Positions 26,901 through 33,917 of a DNA stretch of 64,000 nt are shown here, piece after piece. The DNA is from Leeuwenhoekiella aequorea. GTDB lineage: Bacteria; Bacteroidota; Bacteroidia; Flavobacteriales; Flavobacteriaceae. The stretch's first letter is position 1. Each line of letters starts with the position of its first letter. The DNA lies in NCBI RefSeq assembly GCF_004104375.1, contig NZ_QOVM01000001.1:124001-188000 (forward strand), given 5' to 3'. Under the pieces are notes generated by a model. It was given only the letters and a program-made list of their open reading frames with translations. It was not told where the DNA came from and made no database searches. The translations under genes were made by a program, and so were the position numbers.

Positions 26901-27270
26901 AGAGTCGATTAGAAAAAGGTTAGAAGATCTTATTAGGCAAGAAGGAATTATAGAGAATGCCTCACAGATTTTCAAGAATATAGATCAAATTGAATCTGAT
27001 CTTTTAAACGGAAATTCTGAACAGGCAAAGCGTAGAATAAATGAAGTTATTCAACAATTCTTAAAACTCGAAGATGCCTCTCAGGAAAAGGACAAAAACT
27101 CTAATCGAGAATCAGTTTCAAATGATAAACTCTTTTCTAATTCGGCTAAAGATATTATTCCTGATAGCGTTCAATATTTTAATTCTAAGGAACTTTTGAA
27201 TAGAGATGTGTTACCTCTTAATACTAGTTACAAGATAAAGGTTAAAGAATATTTACAAGACAATGATTGA
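23905..27270 (+). CDS. DUF4175-like large membrane protein
   Basis: A 1121-residue protein. Two membrane spans lie close to the N-terminus (about 23-45 and 52-72) and a third at about 150-168. A long extracytoplasmic beta-rich part follows (about 185-470). Then come Lys/Glu/Gln-rich coiled coils (about 480-770) and a Gly/Ser/Asn-rich low-complexity stretch (about 890-980). The start is GTG, because no ATG exists in frame before an upstream stop; AGAGG five bases ahead is a rare Shine-Dalgarno-like element here. Proteins of this layout in flavobacteria are labelled DUF4175 and have no known role. It overlaps ybeY by 8 bases. Confidence 0.85.
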   Translation: MEGLERKLESFIKKYYKNEILKGFLFFIGIGLTYLLVVLAIEYFFWLSSWGRGFLFWSFVGIELLLIYRFILIPTFRLFKLSKGIDFTEASLIIGNYFPEVRDKLINTLQLKSNSQQSDLVEASILQKSHELEPIPFSLAINYKSNAKYIKYSAIPVLIFLAISLSESSNILGSSAKRVINYKEVYTPPAPFQFTLLNRERSIISGSDFEIRAKVAGSEIPEEVSITINEVTYFMKNKGGGIFTYKVNQPNKNLKVNFSGNGIFSTAYEFKIVPTPIIQSFNMHLHFPSYLQMEDKIINNSSTIKVPEGTKIDWLLSAKNTSEVSWKNDTLVSYFNLNSDIFSFSKTIYETVNYQIATSNKQVKNYETLNYSVEVIPDLFPDITIESKKDTLGTSQTYYKGLISDDYGLHDLNLVYYIDNQLNNKKSIAIPTNNSTIDQFYVSFPGNLKLTTGVSYSYYFEVRDNDAIHGYKKTQSEIFIFQSLSREAAVDKQLELQQNSLKGIDKSINKFTKQQEELKVIQNLQKEKNKLDFNDKRKLKSFIERQQAQEEIMKSYSEKLKNSLKELDKLNENSNPESEQLKSRVEENEKELEEQEKLLDELSKLQDLMSDEELKEELNKMAKNSNNSKRSMQQLLELTKRFYIKTKGERIARQLINTGDKQIKEGTNTESSNKEKQKKLNEEFSIIQQSLRDLEKENQGLKQPLEVPSDRNLEQQIKDAQNKALKNLDNPSNSSDSNPKETQKEAGQKLKKLGKKLLDSFESGGGGDTQQLQEDVEMLRQILDNLITFSFDQEALMDNFKSINNSNPSFSKFLLKQNVLRENFKHIDDSLFALSLRNGSLKEDINKELTNITFNLDASIERLSDNNVDMGVVSERYVVSSSNTLADMLSNILDNMQDQLSLALGSGSSGKPMPLPQHGGRGSGKQLQDIIMSQREIAEQLGNDQNGQGNGGESGKDSNSKESGSGKKGTNDSKNPKVNSGAGVSEDELARQFEIYKQQESIRKRLEDLIRQEGIIENASQIFKNIDQIESDLLNGNSEQAKRRINEVIQQFLKLEDASQEKDKNSNRESVSNDKLFSNSAKDIIPDSVQYFNSKELLNRDVLPLNTSYKIKVKEYLQDND

Positions 27271-27688
27271 ATTTAATAGTCAAAATAATTTCAGTTTAGA
27301 TTTAGTAGATCAAACTGAGAATTGGATTAAAGCAGCAGCTTTAAAAGAATCGTATGGGATAGAAATGTTGGGTTACGTATTCTGTTCTGATGAGTACTTG
27401 TTAGAAATCAATGAGCAATTTTTAAAGCACGACACCTATACAGATATTGTTACTTTTGACTATACCGAGGGTAAACTTCTAAATGGTGAGATGTATATTA
27501 GTACAGATCGTGTTGCTGAAAATGCAGATAAATTTGGTGTTGAATTTAACACAGAACTTCGCCGCGTTATGATTCATGGACTTTTACATATGTGTGGTTA
27601 TGGAGATAAATCCGAGGATGAAATTAGACTTATGCGGAATAAGGAGGATTATTATTTGAATTTATGGAATACTGCAGAGCCATCTTAG
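27263..27688 (+). CDS. ybeY: rRNA maturation RNase YbeY
   Basis: A 141-residue endoribonuclease needed for 16S rRNA 3' processing and ribosome quality control. The metal site is HGLLHMCGYGDKS, with His105 and His109. The third ligand position of the usual H-x3-H-x5-H motif is Asp115 rather than His. The preceding motif TDIVTFDY (60-67) is typical. The ATG overlaps the DUF4175 gene by 8 bases, so the two are probably translated from one message. Confidence 0.93.
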   Translation: MIEFNSQNNFSLDLVDQTENWIKAAALKESYGIEMLGYVFCSDEYLLEINEQFLKHDTYTDIVTFDYTEGKLLNGEMYISTDRVAENADKFGVEFNTELRRVMIHGLLHMCGYGDKSEDEIRLMRNKEDYYLNLWNTAEPS

Positions 27689-27703
27689 GCGCTTAATTTT
27701 TAG

Positions 27704-27711
27704 TATCTTTG
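27704..27711 (+). promoter_or_regulatory. Promoter -7 box for mnmG
   Basis: TATCTTTG followed by C, a perfect TAnnTTTG, lies 45 bases before the mnmG start and just upstream of the parS-like site. Confidence 0.6.
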
Positions 27712-27739
27712 CGGCCATTTTTAAGGAAGTATAATTAAA

Positions 27740-27755
27740 TGTTTCACGTGGAACA
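27740..27755. promoter_or_regulatory. parS-like site (ParB-binding palindrome), upstream of mnmG
   Basis: TGTTTCACGTGGAACA is a 16-base near-palindrome with one mismatch to the widespread parS consensus TGTTnCACGTGAAACA. It directly abuts the mnmG start codon. ParB binds parS near replication origins and recruits SMC for chromosome segregation. A second site lies just after mnmG. No parA/parB gene is in the window. Confidence 0.8.
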
Positions 27756-29633
27756 ATGAGTTTTTTTGATCAAACATATGATGTAATTGTAGTAGGTGGC
27801 GGCCACGCAGGTTGTGAGGCCGCAGCTGCAGCTGCAAATACCGGAAGCAGCACGCTGCTAGTTACAATGAATTTGCAAACGATCGCTCAGATGTCATGCA
27901 ATCCTGCTATGGGAGGAATTGCTAAAGGACAAATCGTTCGTGAAATTGACGCAATGGGAGGCTATAGCGGGATTGTTTCCGATAAGACTGCTATTCAGTT
28001 TAAGATGTTGAATAAAAGTAAGGGGCCTGCTATGTGGAGTCCCAGAGTGCAAAGTGATAGAATGCGTTTTGCAGATGAGTGGCGACTTATGTTAGAGCGT
28101 ACACCTAATCTTGATTTTTATCAAGAAATGGTAAGTGGTCTATTAATGGATGGCGATCGCATAGGTGGAGTAATTACTTCATTAGGAATTGAAATAAAAG
28201 CCAAATCAGTTGTTCTTACAAATGGTACGTTTTTAAATGGATTAATTCATATTGGAGATAAACAATTTGGAGGTGGTAGAGCAGGGGAGCGTAATTCAAA
28301 AGGAATAACAGAACAATTACTTGAGTTAGGTTTTGAATCTGGCAGAATGAAAACGGGTACGCCTCCTCGAGTAGATGGTCGCAGTTTAGATTTCTCAAAA
28401 ATGATCGAGCAGCCAGGAGATGTCAATCCACAAAAGTTTAGTTATAGCAATGTAACAAAACCACTAACAAAACAACGATCTTGTCAAATGAGCTATACAA
28501 GCTTAGAAGTACATGATTTATTGCGAGAAGGTTTTGATAGATCACCTATGTTTAACGGTAGAATTAAAAGTACCGGACCACGATATTGTCCTTCAATTGA
28601 AGATAAGATTAATCGTTTTGCAGATAAAGACAGACACCAACTTTTTGTAGAACCAGAAGGATGGGATACAATTGAATATTACGTAAATGGTTTTTCTACA
28701 TCTTTACCAGAGGAAGTACAATTTAAAGCTTTAAGAAAGGTAGCCGGATTTGAAAACGTGAAGTTTTTTAGACCTGGTTATGCAATCGAATATGATTATT
28801 TTCCACCTACACAATTAAAACATACATTAGAAACTAAGGTAGTTTCTGGTTTGTATTTTGCCGGGCAGATAAATGGAACTACAGGATATGAAGAAGCTGC
28901 TTCACAAGGATTAATGGCTGGAATTAATGCGAGTTTAAAAGTTAAAGAAAAAGACGCTTTAATTCTCAAAAGAGACGAAGCTTATATAGGTGTATTAATA
29001 GATGATTTAATTACTAAAGGAACCAAAGAGCCGTATCGCATGTTTACTTCACGTGCAGAATACAGAACTTTATTGCGTCAGGATAATGCAGATAGTAGAC
29101 TTACACCTTTAGCTCATAAGATTGGCTTAGCTAGTGATGATAGAATGTACGCTTTAGATGTAAAAGAAAAAGAAGCTCAAAATCTAGTGGACTTTTTCAA
29201 CACGACGAGTATTTCTCCAGAGGAAGCAAATCCTATACTTGAGGAGAAAGGGACTTCTCCTATGAAACAATCTGATAAGATGGTGAAGATCTTTAGCAGA
29301 CCTCAAATTGAATTATCAGATATGTTAGATTTTGTTGACGTAAAAGATTACGTTCAGAAAAATAATTTAGATACTGAAGTATTAGAGCAGGCTGAAATTA
29401 GAGTTAAGTATGCAGGATATATTGCTAAGGAAAAAGCTAACGCAGATAAACTTCAGAGACTAGAGAATATCAAGATTCCTGATAACTTTGACTATACGAA
29501 GTTAAAGTCATTAAGTTATGAAGCTCGCGAAAAGCTTTCTAAAATTCAACCTACAACTATTTCTCAGGCCTCTCGTGTAAGTGGTGTATCACCAAGCGAT
29601 ATTTCAGTAATGTTGGTTTATATGGGACGTTAA
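27756..29633 (+). CDS. mnmG: tRNA uridine-5-carboxymethylaminomethyl modification enzyme MnmG
   Basis: A 625-residue FAD enzyme which, with MnmE, modifies the wobble uridine of several tRNAs. The dinucleotide-binding motif VVGGGHAGCEAA sits at residues 12-23. Further family signatures are SCNPAMGGIAKGQIVREIDA and MKTGTPPRVDGR. Later comes GLYFAGQINGTTGYEEAASQG, from which the flavin-contacting glycines can be recognised. The C-terminal helical domain is complete. The coding region is bracketed exactly by two parS-like palindromes, one touching its start and one five bases past its stop. Confidence 0.97.
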   Translation: MSFFDQTYDVIVVGGGHAGCEAAAAAANTGSSTLLVTMNLQTIAQMSCNPAMGGIAKGQIVREIDAMGGYSGIVSDKTAIQFKMLNKSKGPAMWSPRVQSDRMRFADEWRLMLERTPNLDFYQEMVSGLLMDGDRIGGVITSLGIEIKAKSVVLTNGTFLNGLIHIGDKQFGGGRAGERNSKGITEQLLELGFESGRMKTGTPPRVDGRSLDFSKMIEQPGDVNPQKFSYSNVTKPLTKQRSCQMSYTSLEVHDLLREGFDRSPMFNGRIKSTGPRYCPSIEDKINRFADKDRHQLFVEPEGWDTIEYYVNGFSTSLPEEVQFKALRKVAGFENVKFFRPGYAIEYDYFPPTQLKHTLETKVVSGLYFAGQINGTTGYEEAASQGLMAGINASLKVKEKDALILKRDEAYIGVLIDDLITKGTKEPYRMFTSRAEYRTLLRQDNADSRLTPLAHKIGLASDDRMYALDVKEKEAQNLVDFFNTTSISPEEANPILEEKGTSPMKQSDKMVKIFSRPQIELSDMLDFVDVKDYVQKNNLDTEVLEQAEIRVKYAGYIAKEKANADKLQRLENIKIPDNFDYTKLKSLSYEAREKLSKIQPTTISQASRVSGVSPSDISVMLVYMGR

Positions 29634-29637
29634 TTAC

Positions 29638-29653
29638 GGTTCCACGTGAAACA
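29638..29653. promoter_or_regulatory. parS-like site (ParB-binding palindrome), downstream of mnmG
   Basis: GGTTCCACGTGAAACA differs from the parS consensus TGTTnCACGTGAAACA only at the first base. It lies between the mnmG stop and the following methyltransferase gene. With the upstream copy it forms a pair 1.9 kb apart. Confidence 0.8.
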
Positions 29654-29674
29654 ATCATCATCATCAAAATTATA

Positions 29675-30520
29675 ATGCCATCAAAATCTAAAGTAGAATC
29701 AACAATGCAGATTAAGGACTTTTCAGTTTCAAAGGAAGAGTTTAATTTGATTTACAATAAAGAATTAGATAAATACACTACAGATCCCATACCTAATAAT
29801 TTAGAGGATTATTACGTAAGCGAAAATTATATTTCACACACCGATTCTAAAAAAACGCTGATAGATAGAATATATCAACTTGTAAAAGGATATATGCTAA
29901 AAAAGAAGCTACAGCATATTAATAGATATAGAAACGGGAATCAGTTATTAGATATTGGTGCCGGAACAGGAGATTTTCTTGTAGCAGCAAAAAATGACGG
30001 ATGGAAGGTAAACGGTATAGAGCCGAGTAAGATTGCAAGAAAAAATGCCGAGAAAAAAGATCTCACTTTATTCGAACTGAAATCTAATTTGAATAATCAA
30101 AAATTTGATTTGATCACTATGTGGCATGTTCTAGAACACGTACCAGATTTAAAAGATCAACTTCAATGGTTAGTTGATCATTTGTATGAGAATGGTACAT
30201 TAGTAATTGCAGTGCCCAATTTCAATTCGTATGATTCAAAACATTATAAAGAATATTGGGCTGCTTGGGACGTGCCAAGACATATTCATCACTTTTCTAG
30301 AAAAAGTATGATTATGCTTTTTTCGGAATTTGGTTTCAATTTGATTGAAGAAAAACCAATGTATTTTGATTCTTACTATGTAAGTCTGCTTTCAGAAAAA
30401 TATCAATCTGGAAATTCTAATATTTTTAAAGCTATAATGAGTGGTTTTAAATCAAATTGGAAAGCTAGACATAGTAATGAGTATTCTTCAATAATATATA
30501 CGTTTAAGAGGGGTAAATGA
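29675..30520 (+). CDS. Class I SAM-dependent methyltransferase
   Basis: A 281-residue cytoplasmic protein. The SAM-binding motif I is LLDIGAGTGDFLVAA (about 91-105), with the acidic residue of motif II in VNGIEPS and motif IV-like TMWHVLEHVPDL. These place it among class I methyltransferases of the Methyltransf_23/UbiE-like kind that often act on small molecules or lipids. The N-terminal 85 residues are a separate helical cap. The substrate is unknown. It follows mnmG after the parS-like site. Confidence 0.85.
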   Translation: MPSKSKVESTMQIKDFSVSKEEFNLIYNKELDKYTTDPIPNNLEDYYVSENYISHTDSKKTLIDRIYQLVKGYMLKKKLQHINRYRNGNQLLDIGAGTGDFLVAAKNDGWKVNGIEPSKIARKNAEKKDLTLFELKSNLNNQKFDLITMWHVLEHVPDLKDQLQWLVDHLYENGTLVIAVPNFNSYDSKHYKEYWAAWDVPRHIHHFSRKSMIMLFSEFGFNLIEEKPMYFDSYYVSLLSEKYQSGNSNIFKAIMSGFKSNWKARHSNEYSSIIYTFKRGK

Positions 30521-30711
30521 TAAAATAAGCCCTTTTAAGCCGGTTTTATAGTTAAACTGAGTAAATGGGTTCAAAATAATTTATAATTCATTAGAAACAG
30601 CCTCTGAATGTAGTTTTTAATAAAGGTAAGCTATAGATCTTCTGTTTCACATTAATTTGTTTTATAGTAAATAAATAGTGAAATTTTTAAATTTTAAAAA
30701 GAACTACTTAT

Positions 30712-30719
30712 TACTTTTG
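30712..30719 (+). promoter_or_regulatory. Promoter -7 box for OmpH-type gene
   Basis: TACTTTTG followed by C fits TAnnTTTG and lies 19 bases before the start codon. Confidence 0.6.
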
Positions 30720-30738
30720 CAGCAAATTTTAAGAAATT

Positions 30739-31311
30739 ATGAAAAACATATTAGGTGCACTTTTAATAACAATTACATTAGCTAGTTGTTCAAAATCAAA
30801 ATCTGCTTATGTAGACACTCAAAAACTTTTTGAAGGGTATACAGAAATGACAGAAGTACAAGACAAGTATTCAAAACTTACTGAAAGTGTACGTGCGGAT
30901 TTAGAACCAAAAATTCAGGCATTCCAGATTAAATTAGATTTGTACCAAAAAAATGTTCAATCGATGAGTGCTGCAGAGCGTCAATCAAAAGAACAAGAGC
31001 TTGGAGCTTTACAACAACAAATTCAGCAAGAGCAACAAGCTAGAGGAGGTCAATTACAACAGGAAAGTCAAACTGCAATTGATACAGTTGTAAGCAAAGT
31101 GAGAAAATTTATTGATACTTACGGCGAAGAAAATGGATATGATTTTATCTACGGTAAAAATGATAGTGGCAACATCTTATTCGGCAAAAAAGAATTTGAC
31201 ATTACAGATCAAGTGTTAGAAGCTTTAAACAAAGAATACACACCAGATTCAACAGAAGTTCCTGCACAAACTCCGGCTGCTACTACACCAGCTGAAGAAA
31301 CTACAGAATAA
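30739..31311 (+). CDS. OmpH/Skp family periplasmic chaperone, lipoprotein
   Basis: A 190-residue protein. The signal ends in lipobox LASC (Cys17), so it is membrane-anchored. The mature part matches the OmpH/Skp layout: YVDTQKLFEGY at the start, two long Gln/Lys/Glu-rich helices (about 50-125, with QQQIQQEQQARGGQLQ) and a closing strand NGYDFIYGKNDSGNILFG. It ends with a Thr/Pro/Ala-rich tail. Skp chaperones hold unfolded outer-membrane proteins in the periplasm. The gene has its own promoter and a strong shared terminator. Confidence 0.9.
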   Translation: MKNILGALLITITLASCSKSKSAYVDTQKLFEGYTEMTEVQDKYSKLTESVRADLEPKIQAFQIKLDLYQKNVQSMSAAERQSKEQELGALQQQIQQEQQARGGQLQQESQTAIDTVVSKVRKFIDTYGEENGYDFIYGKNDSGNILFGKKEFDITDQVLEALNKEYTPDSTEVPAQTPAATTPAEETTE

Positions 31312-31330
31312 GAAGATTAAAACGAAATAA

Positions 31331-31356
31331 AAAAGGCGGCCAACTGGCCGCCTTTT
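31331..31356. terminator. Bidirectional terminator
   Basis: A perfect 12-bp GC-rich stem (AAAAGGCGGCCA / TGGCCGCCTTTT) with a 2-base centre, A-run to the left and T-run to the right. It separates the OmpH-type gene from the convergent delta' gene. Confidence 0.9.
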
Positions 31357-32505
31357 TTATGCTTTCGTATGTAATAATCGCGTTAGTTTTATGGAAAGAT
31401 CGGTAAGTACAATTTTTGCATTTCCATTTCGCTCAATGTGAAAAGAGGCCGTTTGGAGTTCGTCAATAATAGAATTGATATTATTTCCGTGAATAAAGGG
31501 TGCAAATTTAGCAAGTTCAAATTTTGTTTGCGGTTGTAGATATACGAGTTCTTTGGCTCCATAATTAAGAAGCATCGCTTGTCTAAAAAAATCTTCACAG
31601 TAAGCTAAAAAATTTTTTTGTGTTTCTCTTCCTGTCGCCGCGATTTGTTCGCTCCACGCTATAAGATCTAAGATTGCTTTCTTGTTACCGCGTGCTTTAA
31701 ACGCAGTACGTACCCAAGAAACAAACCAGGTTTCAAATTCTTCTTCGTCGCTGTTATTTTCTAATAAATGCAGCGCTAGGTTATAATCCCCGTGAGCTTT
31801 AATAGCAATTTTTTTTGCTTCAGAAGGCTCACAATTATGTTGATTTATTAATGCAGCTTCTAATGAATCTGCAGCTAACGGCGGAAAATTTAATACCTGA
31901 CAACGGGATTTAATTGTATCTAAAATTTGATCCTCATTTTCAGCAATAAGTAAAAAAACTGTTTTCTGAGGAGGCTCTTCAATAAGTTTTAATAATTTAT
32001 TTGAAGCCGCATTATTCATCTTATCTGCCATCCAGATAATCATCACTTTATAACCTCCTTCATAAGATTTTAAAGACAATTTTTTGACTATATCTTGTGC
32101 TTCGTCAACTCCTATTTTCCCTTGTTTTTTCTCAATACCAATATGTTGATGCCAATCATATAAACTTCCATAGGAATTTTGAGTGACAAATGTGCGCCAT
32201 TCTTTTGCAAAATTATCAGAAACTGGATGATTTTTAATGGAGTCTGTAGTTGCTACAGGATATGCAAAGTGTAAATCTGGATGGGCAAGATGATCAAACT
32301 TTAAGTTGCAGGAAGTATTGACACCTGTATTTTCTCCCTCACTGTTTGCGCAAATTAAATATTGCGCATAGGCAATTGCACAAGGAAGCACACCACTACC
32401 ACTCGCACCAACAAAGAGCTGCGCATGAGCTACCCGCTTGCCGTCAATGCTTGCCGTTAGATGCTTTTTAATAAATTTTTGACCGAGAATATCTTGAAAT
32501 AACAT
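31357..32505 (-). CDS. holB: DNA polymerase III subunit delta' (clamp loader)
   Basis: A 382-residue AAA+ clamp-loader subunit. The start MLFQDILGQ and the motifs YKVMIIWMADKMNNAASNKL, KLIEEPP and IKSRCQ identify the delta'/DnaX fold; SRC carries the arginine finger. The Walker A place reads GASGSGVLP, without the essential Lys, as expected for delta', which does not bind ATP productively. The zinc-type Cys cluster is incomplete. A TATATTTG box ends only 4 bases before the ATG, so the transcript may be leaderless. Confidence 0.9.
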   Translation of the reverse strand: MLFQDILGQKFIKKHLTASIDGKRVAHAQLFVGASGSGVLPCAIAYAQYLICANSEGENTGVNTSCNLKFDHLAHPDLHFAYPVATTDSIKNHPVSDNFAKEWRTFVTQNSYGSLYDWHQHIGIEKKQGKIGVDEAQDIVKKLSLKSYEGGYKVMIIWMADKMNNAASNKLLKLIEEPPQKTVFLLIAENEDQILDTIKSRCQVLNFPPLAADSLEAALINQHNCEPSEAKKIAIKAHGDYNLALHLLENNSDEEEFETWFVSWVRTAFKARGNKKAILDLIAWSEQIAATGRETQKNFLAYCEDFFRQAMLLNYGAKELVYLQPQTKFELAKFAPFIHGNNINSIIDELQTASFHIERNGNAKIVLTDLSIKLTRLLHTKA

Positions 32506-32509
32506 GGGT

Positions 32510-32517
32510 CAAATATA
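32510..32517 (-). promoter_or_regulatory. -7 box very close to delta' start codon
   Basis: On the minus strand TATATTTG fits TAnnTTTG, with its last base only 5 positions before the A of the start codon. Transcription from it would begin at or near the ATG. Confidence 0.4.
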
Positions 32518-32552
32518 ACAGAAATGTAACGTATATTTTGTGCCTTATCTGT

Positions 32553-32560
32553 TATATTTG
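32553..32560 (+). promoter_or_regulatory. Promoter -7 box for pgk
   Basis: TATATTTG matches TAnnTTTG and lies 84 bases before the pgk ATG, leaving a moderately long leader. Confidence 0.5.
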
Positions 32561-32644
32561 TTAGCTAAAGCTGGCATTCTATACAGGTTTGCTTAAGCGA
32601 AATTCCAAAAAATTTATTACTGACTCTGTAAATAATAACTATTC

Positions 32645-33832
32645 ATGAAAACCATCGACGATTTTAATTTTGAAAATAAAAAAGCACTTATTCGTGTTGA
32701 TTTTAATGTTCCTTTAGATGAAAACTATAAAGTAACAGATGCAACACGTATCGAAGCTGCAAAACCTACAATTTTAAAGGTTCTAGAAGATGGTGGATCT
32801 GCGATTTTAATGTCGCATTTAGGACGACCTAAAAATAACGAACCTGAGTTTTCTTTAAAAAACATCGCAGATTCTGTCACTGAAATTATAGGTGTACAGG
32901 TAAAATTTGTATCAGATTGTACTGGTGAAGAAGCTGAGAAGGCTACTGCAAATCTTGAGCCTGGGGAAATCTTATTATTAGAAAACCTGAGATACCACAA
33001 AGAAGAGGAGGCGGGAGATACTGCATTTGCCGAGGAGCTTTCAAAATTAGGAGATATTTACGTTAATGATGCGTTTGGTACTGCACATAGAGCACACGCC
33101 TCAACTACTATAATTGCTCAGTTTTTTCCTGAGAAAAAATGTTTTGGTTACCTTCTTGCCAAAGAAATCAAAAGTATAGATAAGGTGCTTAATGATAATG
33201 AAAGTCCCGTATTAGCGATATTAGGTGGCGCTAAAGTATCTTCAAAAATTACCGTTATAGAAAATGTTCTTGACAAAGTAGATGATTTAATTATTGGCGG
33301 TGGTATGGCTTATACATTTATCAAAGCCCAAGGCGGAAAAATAGGAAGTTCTATTTGTGAGGATGATAAGCAAGATTTAGCACTTGAAATTTTAAAGAAA
33401 GCGAAAGAAAAGAATGTAAATATCCATTTACCGGTAGATGTAATTGCAGCAGATGACTTCTCTGAATTTGCAAATACTCAAATTGAAGATATTTATACAA
33501 TTGCTGATGGATGGCAAGGACTTGATGCAGGTCCAAAATCTCTAGAAAATTTCGCCAAAGTTGTTTCAAATAGTAAAACTATTTTATGGAATGGACCGCT
33601 TGGTGTTTTTGAAATGGAGCCTTTTGCTAAAGGCACAATTGCACTTGGTAATGCGATTGCAGATGCGACTGCAAATGGAGCATTTTCTCTTGTAGGTGGA
33701 GGAGATAGCGTTGCTGCAGTAAAACAATTTGGTTTTGAAAATAAAGTTTCTTACGTATCTACCGGTGGTGGTGCAATGTTGGAAATGCTTGAAGGTAAAG
33801 AGCTTCCGGGTATTGCAGCTATTCGTGATTAA
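32645..33832 (+). CDS. pgk: Phosphoglycerate kinase
   Basis: A 395-residue glycolytic enzyme that transfers the phosphate of 1,3-bisphosphoglycerate to ADP. The signatures are present: RVDFNVPLD (residues 17-25), MSHLGRPK (57-64), the hinge region and C-terminal nucleotide site [13 protein letters not shown] followed by [13 protein letters not shown]. It is cytoplasmic and of normal length. It is followed by a lytic transglycosylase gene, which has no metabolic link to it. Confidence 0.97.
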   Translation: MKTIDDFNFENKKALIRVDFNVPLDENYKVTDATRIEAAKPTILKVLEDGGSAILMSHLGRPKNNEPEFSLKNIADSVTEIIGVQVKFVSDCTGEEAEKATANLEPGEILLLENLRYHKEEEAGDTAFAEELSKLGDIYVNDAFGTAHRAHASTTIIAQFFPEKKCFGYLLAKEIKSIDKVLNDNESPVLAILGGAKVSSKITVIENVLDKVDDLIIGGGMAYTFIKAQGGKIGSSICEDDKQDLALEILKKAKEKNVNIHLPVDVIAADDFSEFANTQIEDIYTIADGWQGLDAGPKSLENFAKVVSNSKTILWNGPLGVFEMEPFAKGTIALGNAIADATANGAFSLVGGGDSVAAVKQFGFENKVSYVSTGGGAMLEMLEGKELPGIAAIRD

Positions 33833-33917
33833 CTTGTAAAGGATTCTACTTTTTTCTGAGCATTTTTGATTTCGGTTAAAAAATACGACTTTAGCGTTTG
33901 CATCGTTCTAAATAGAT

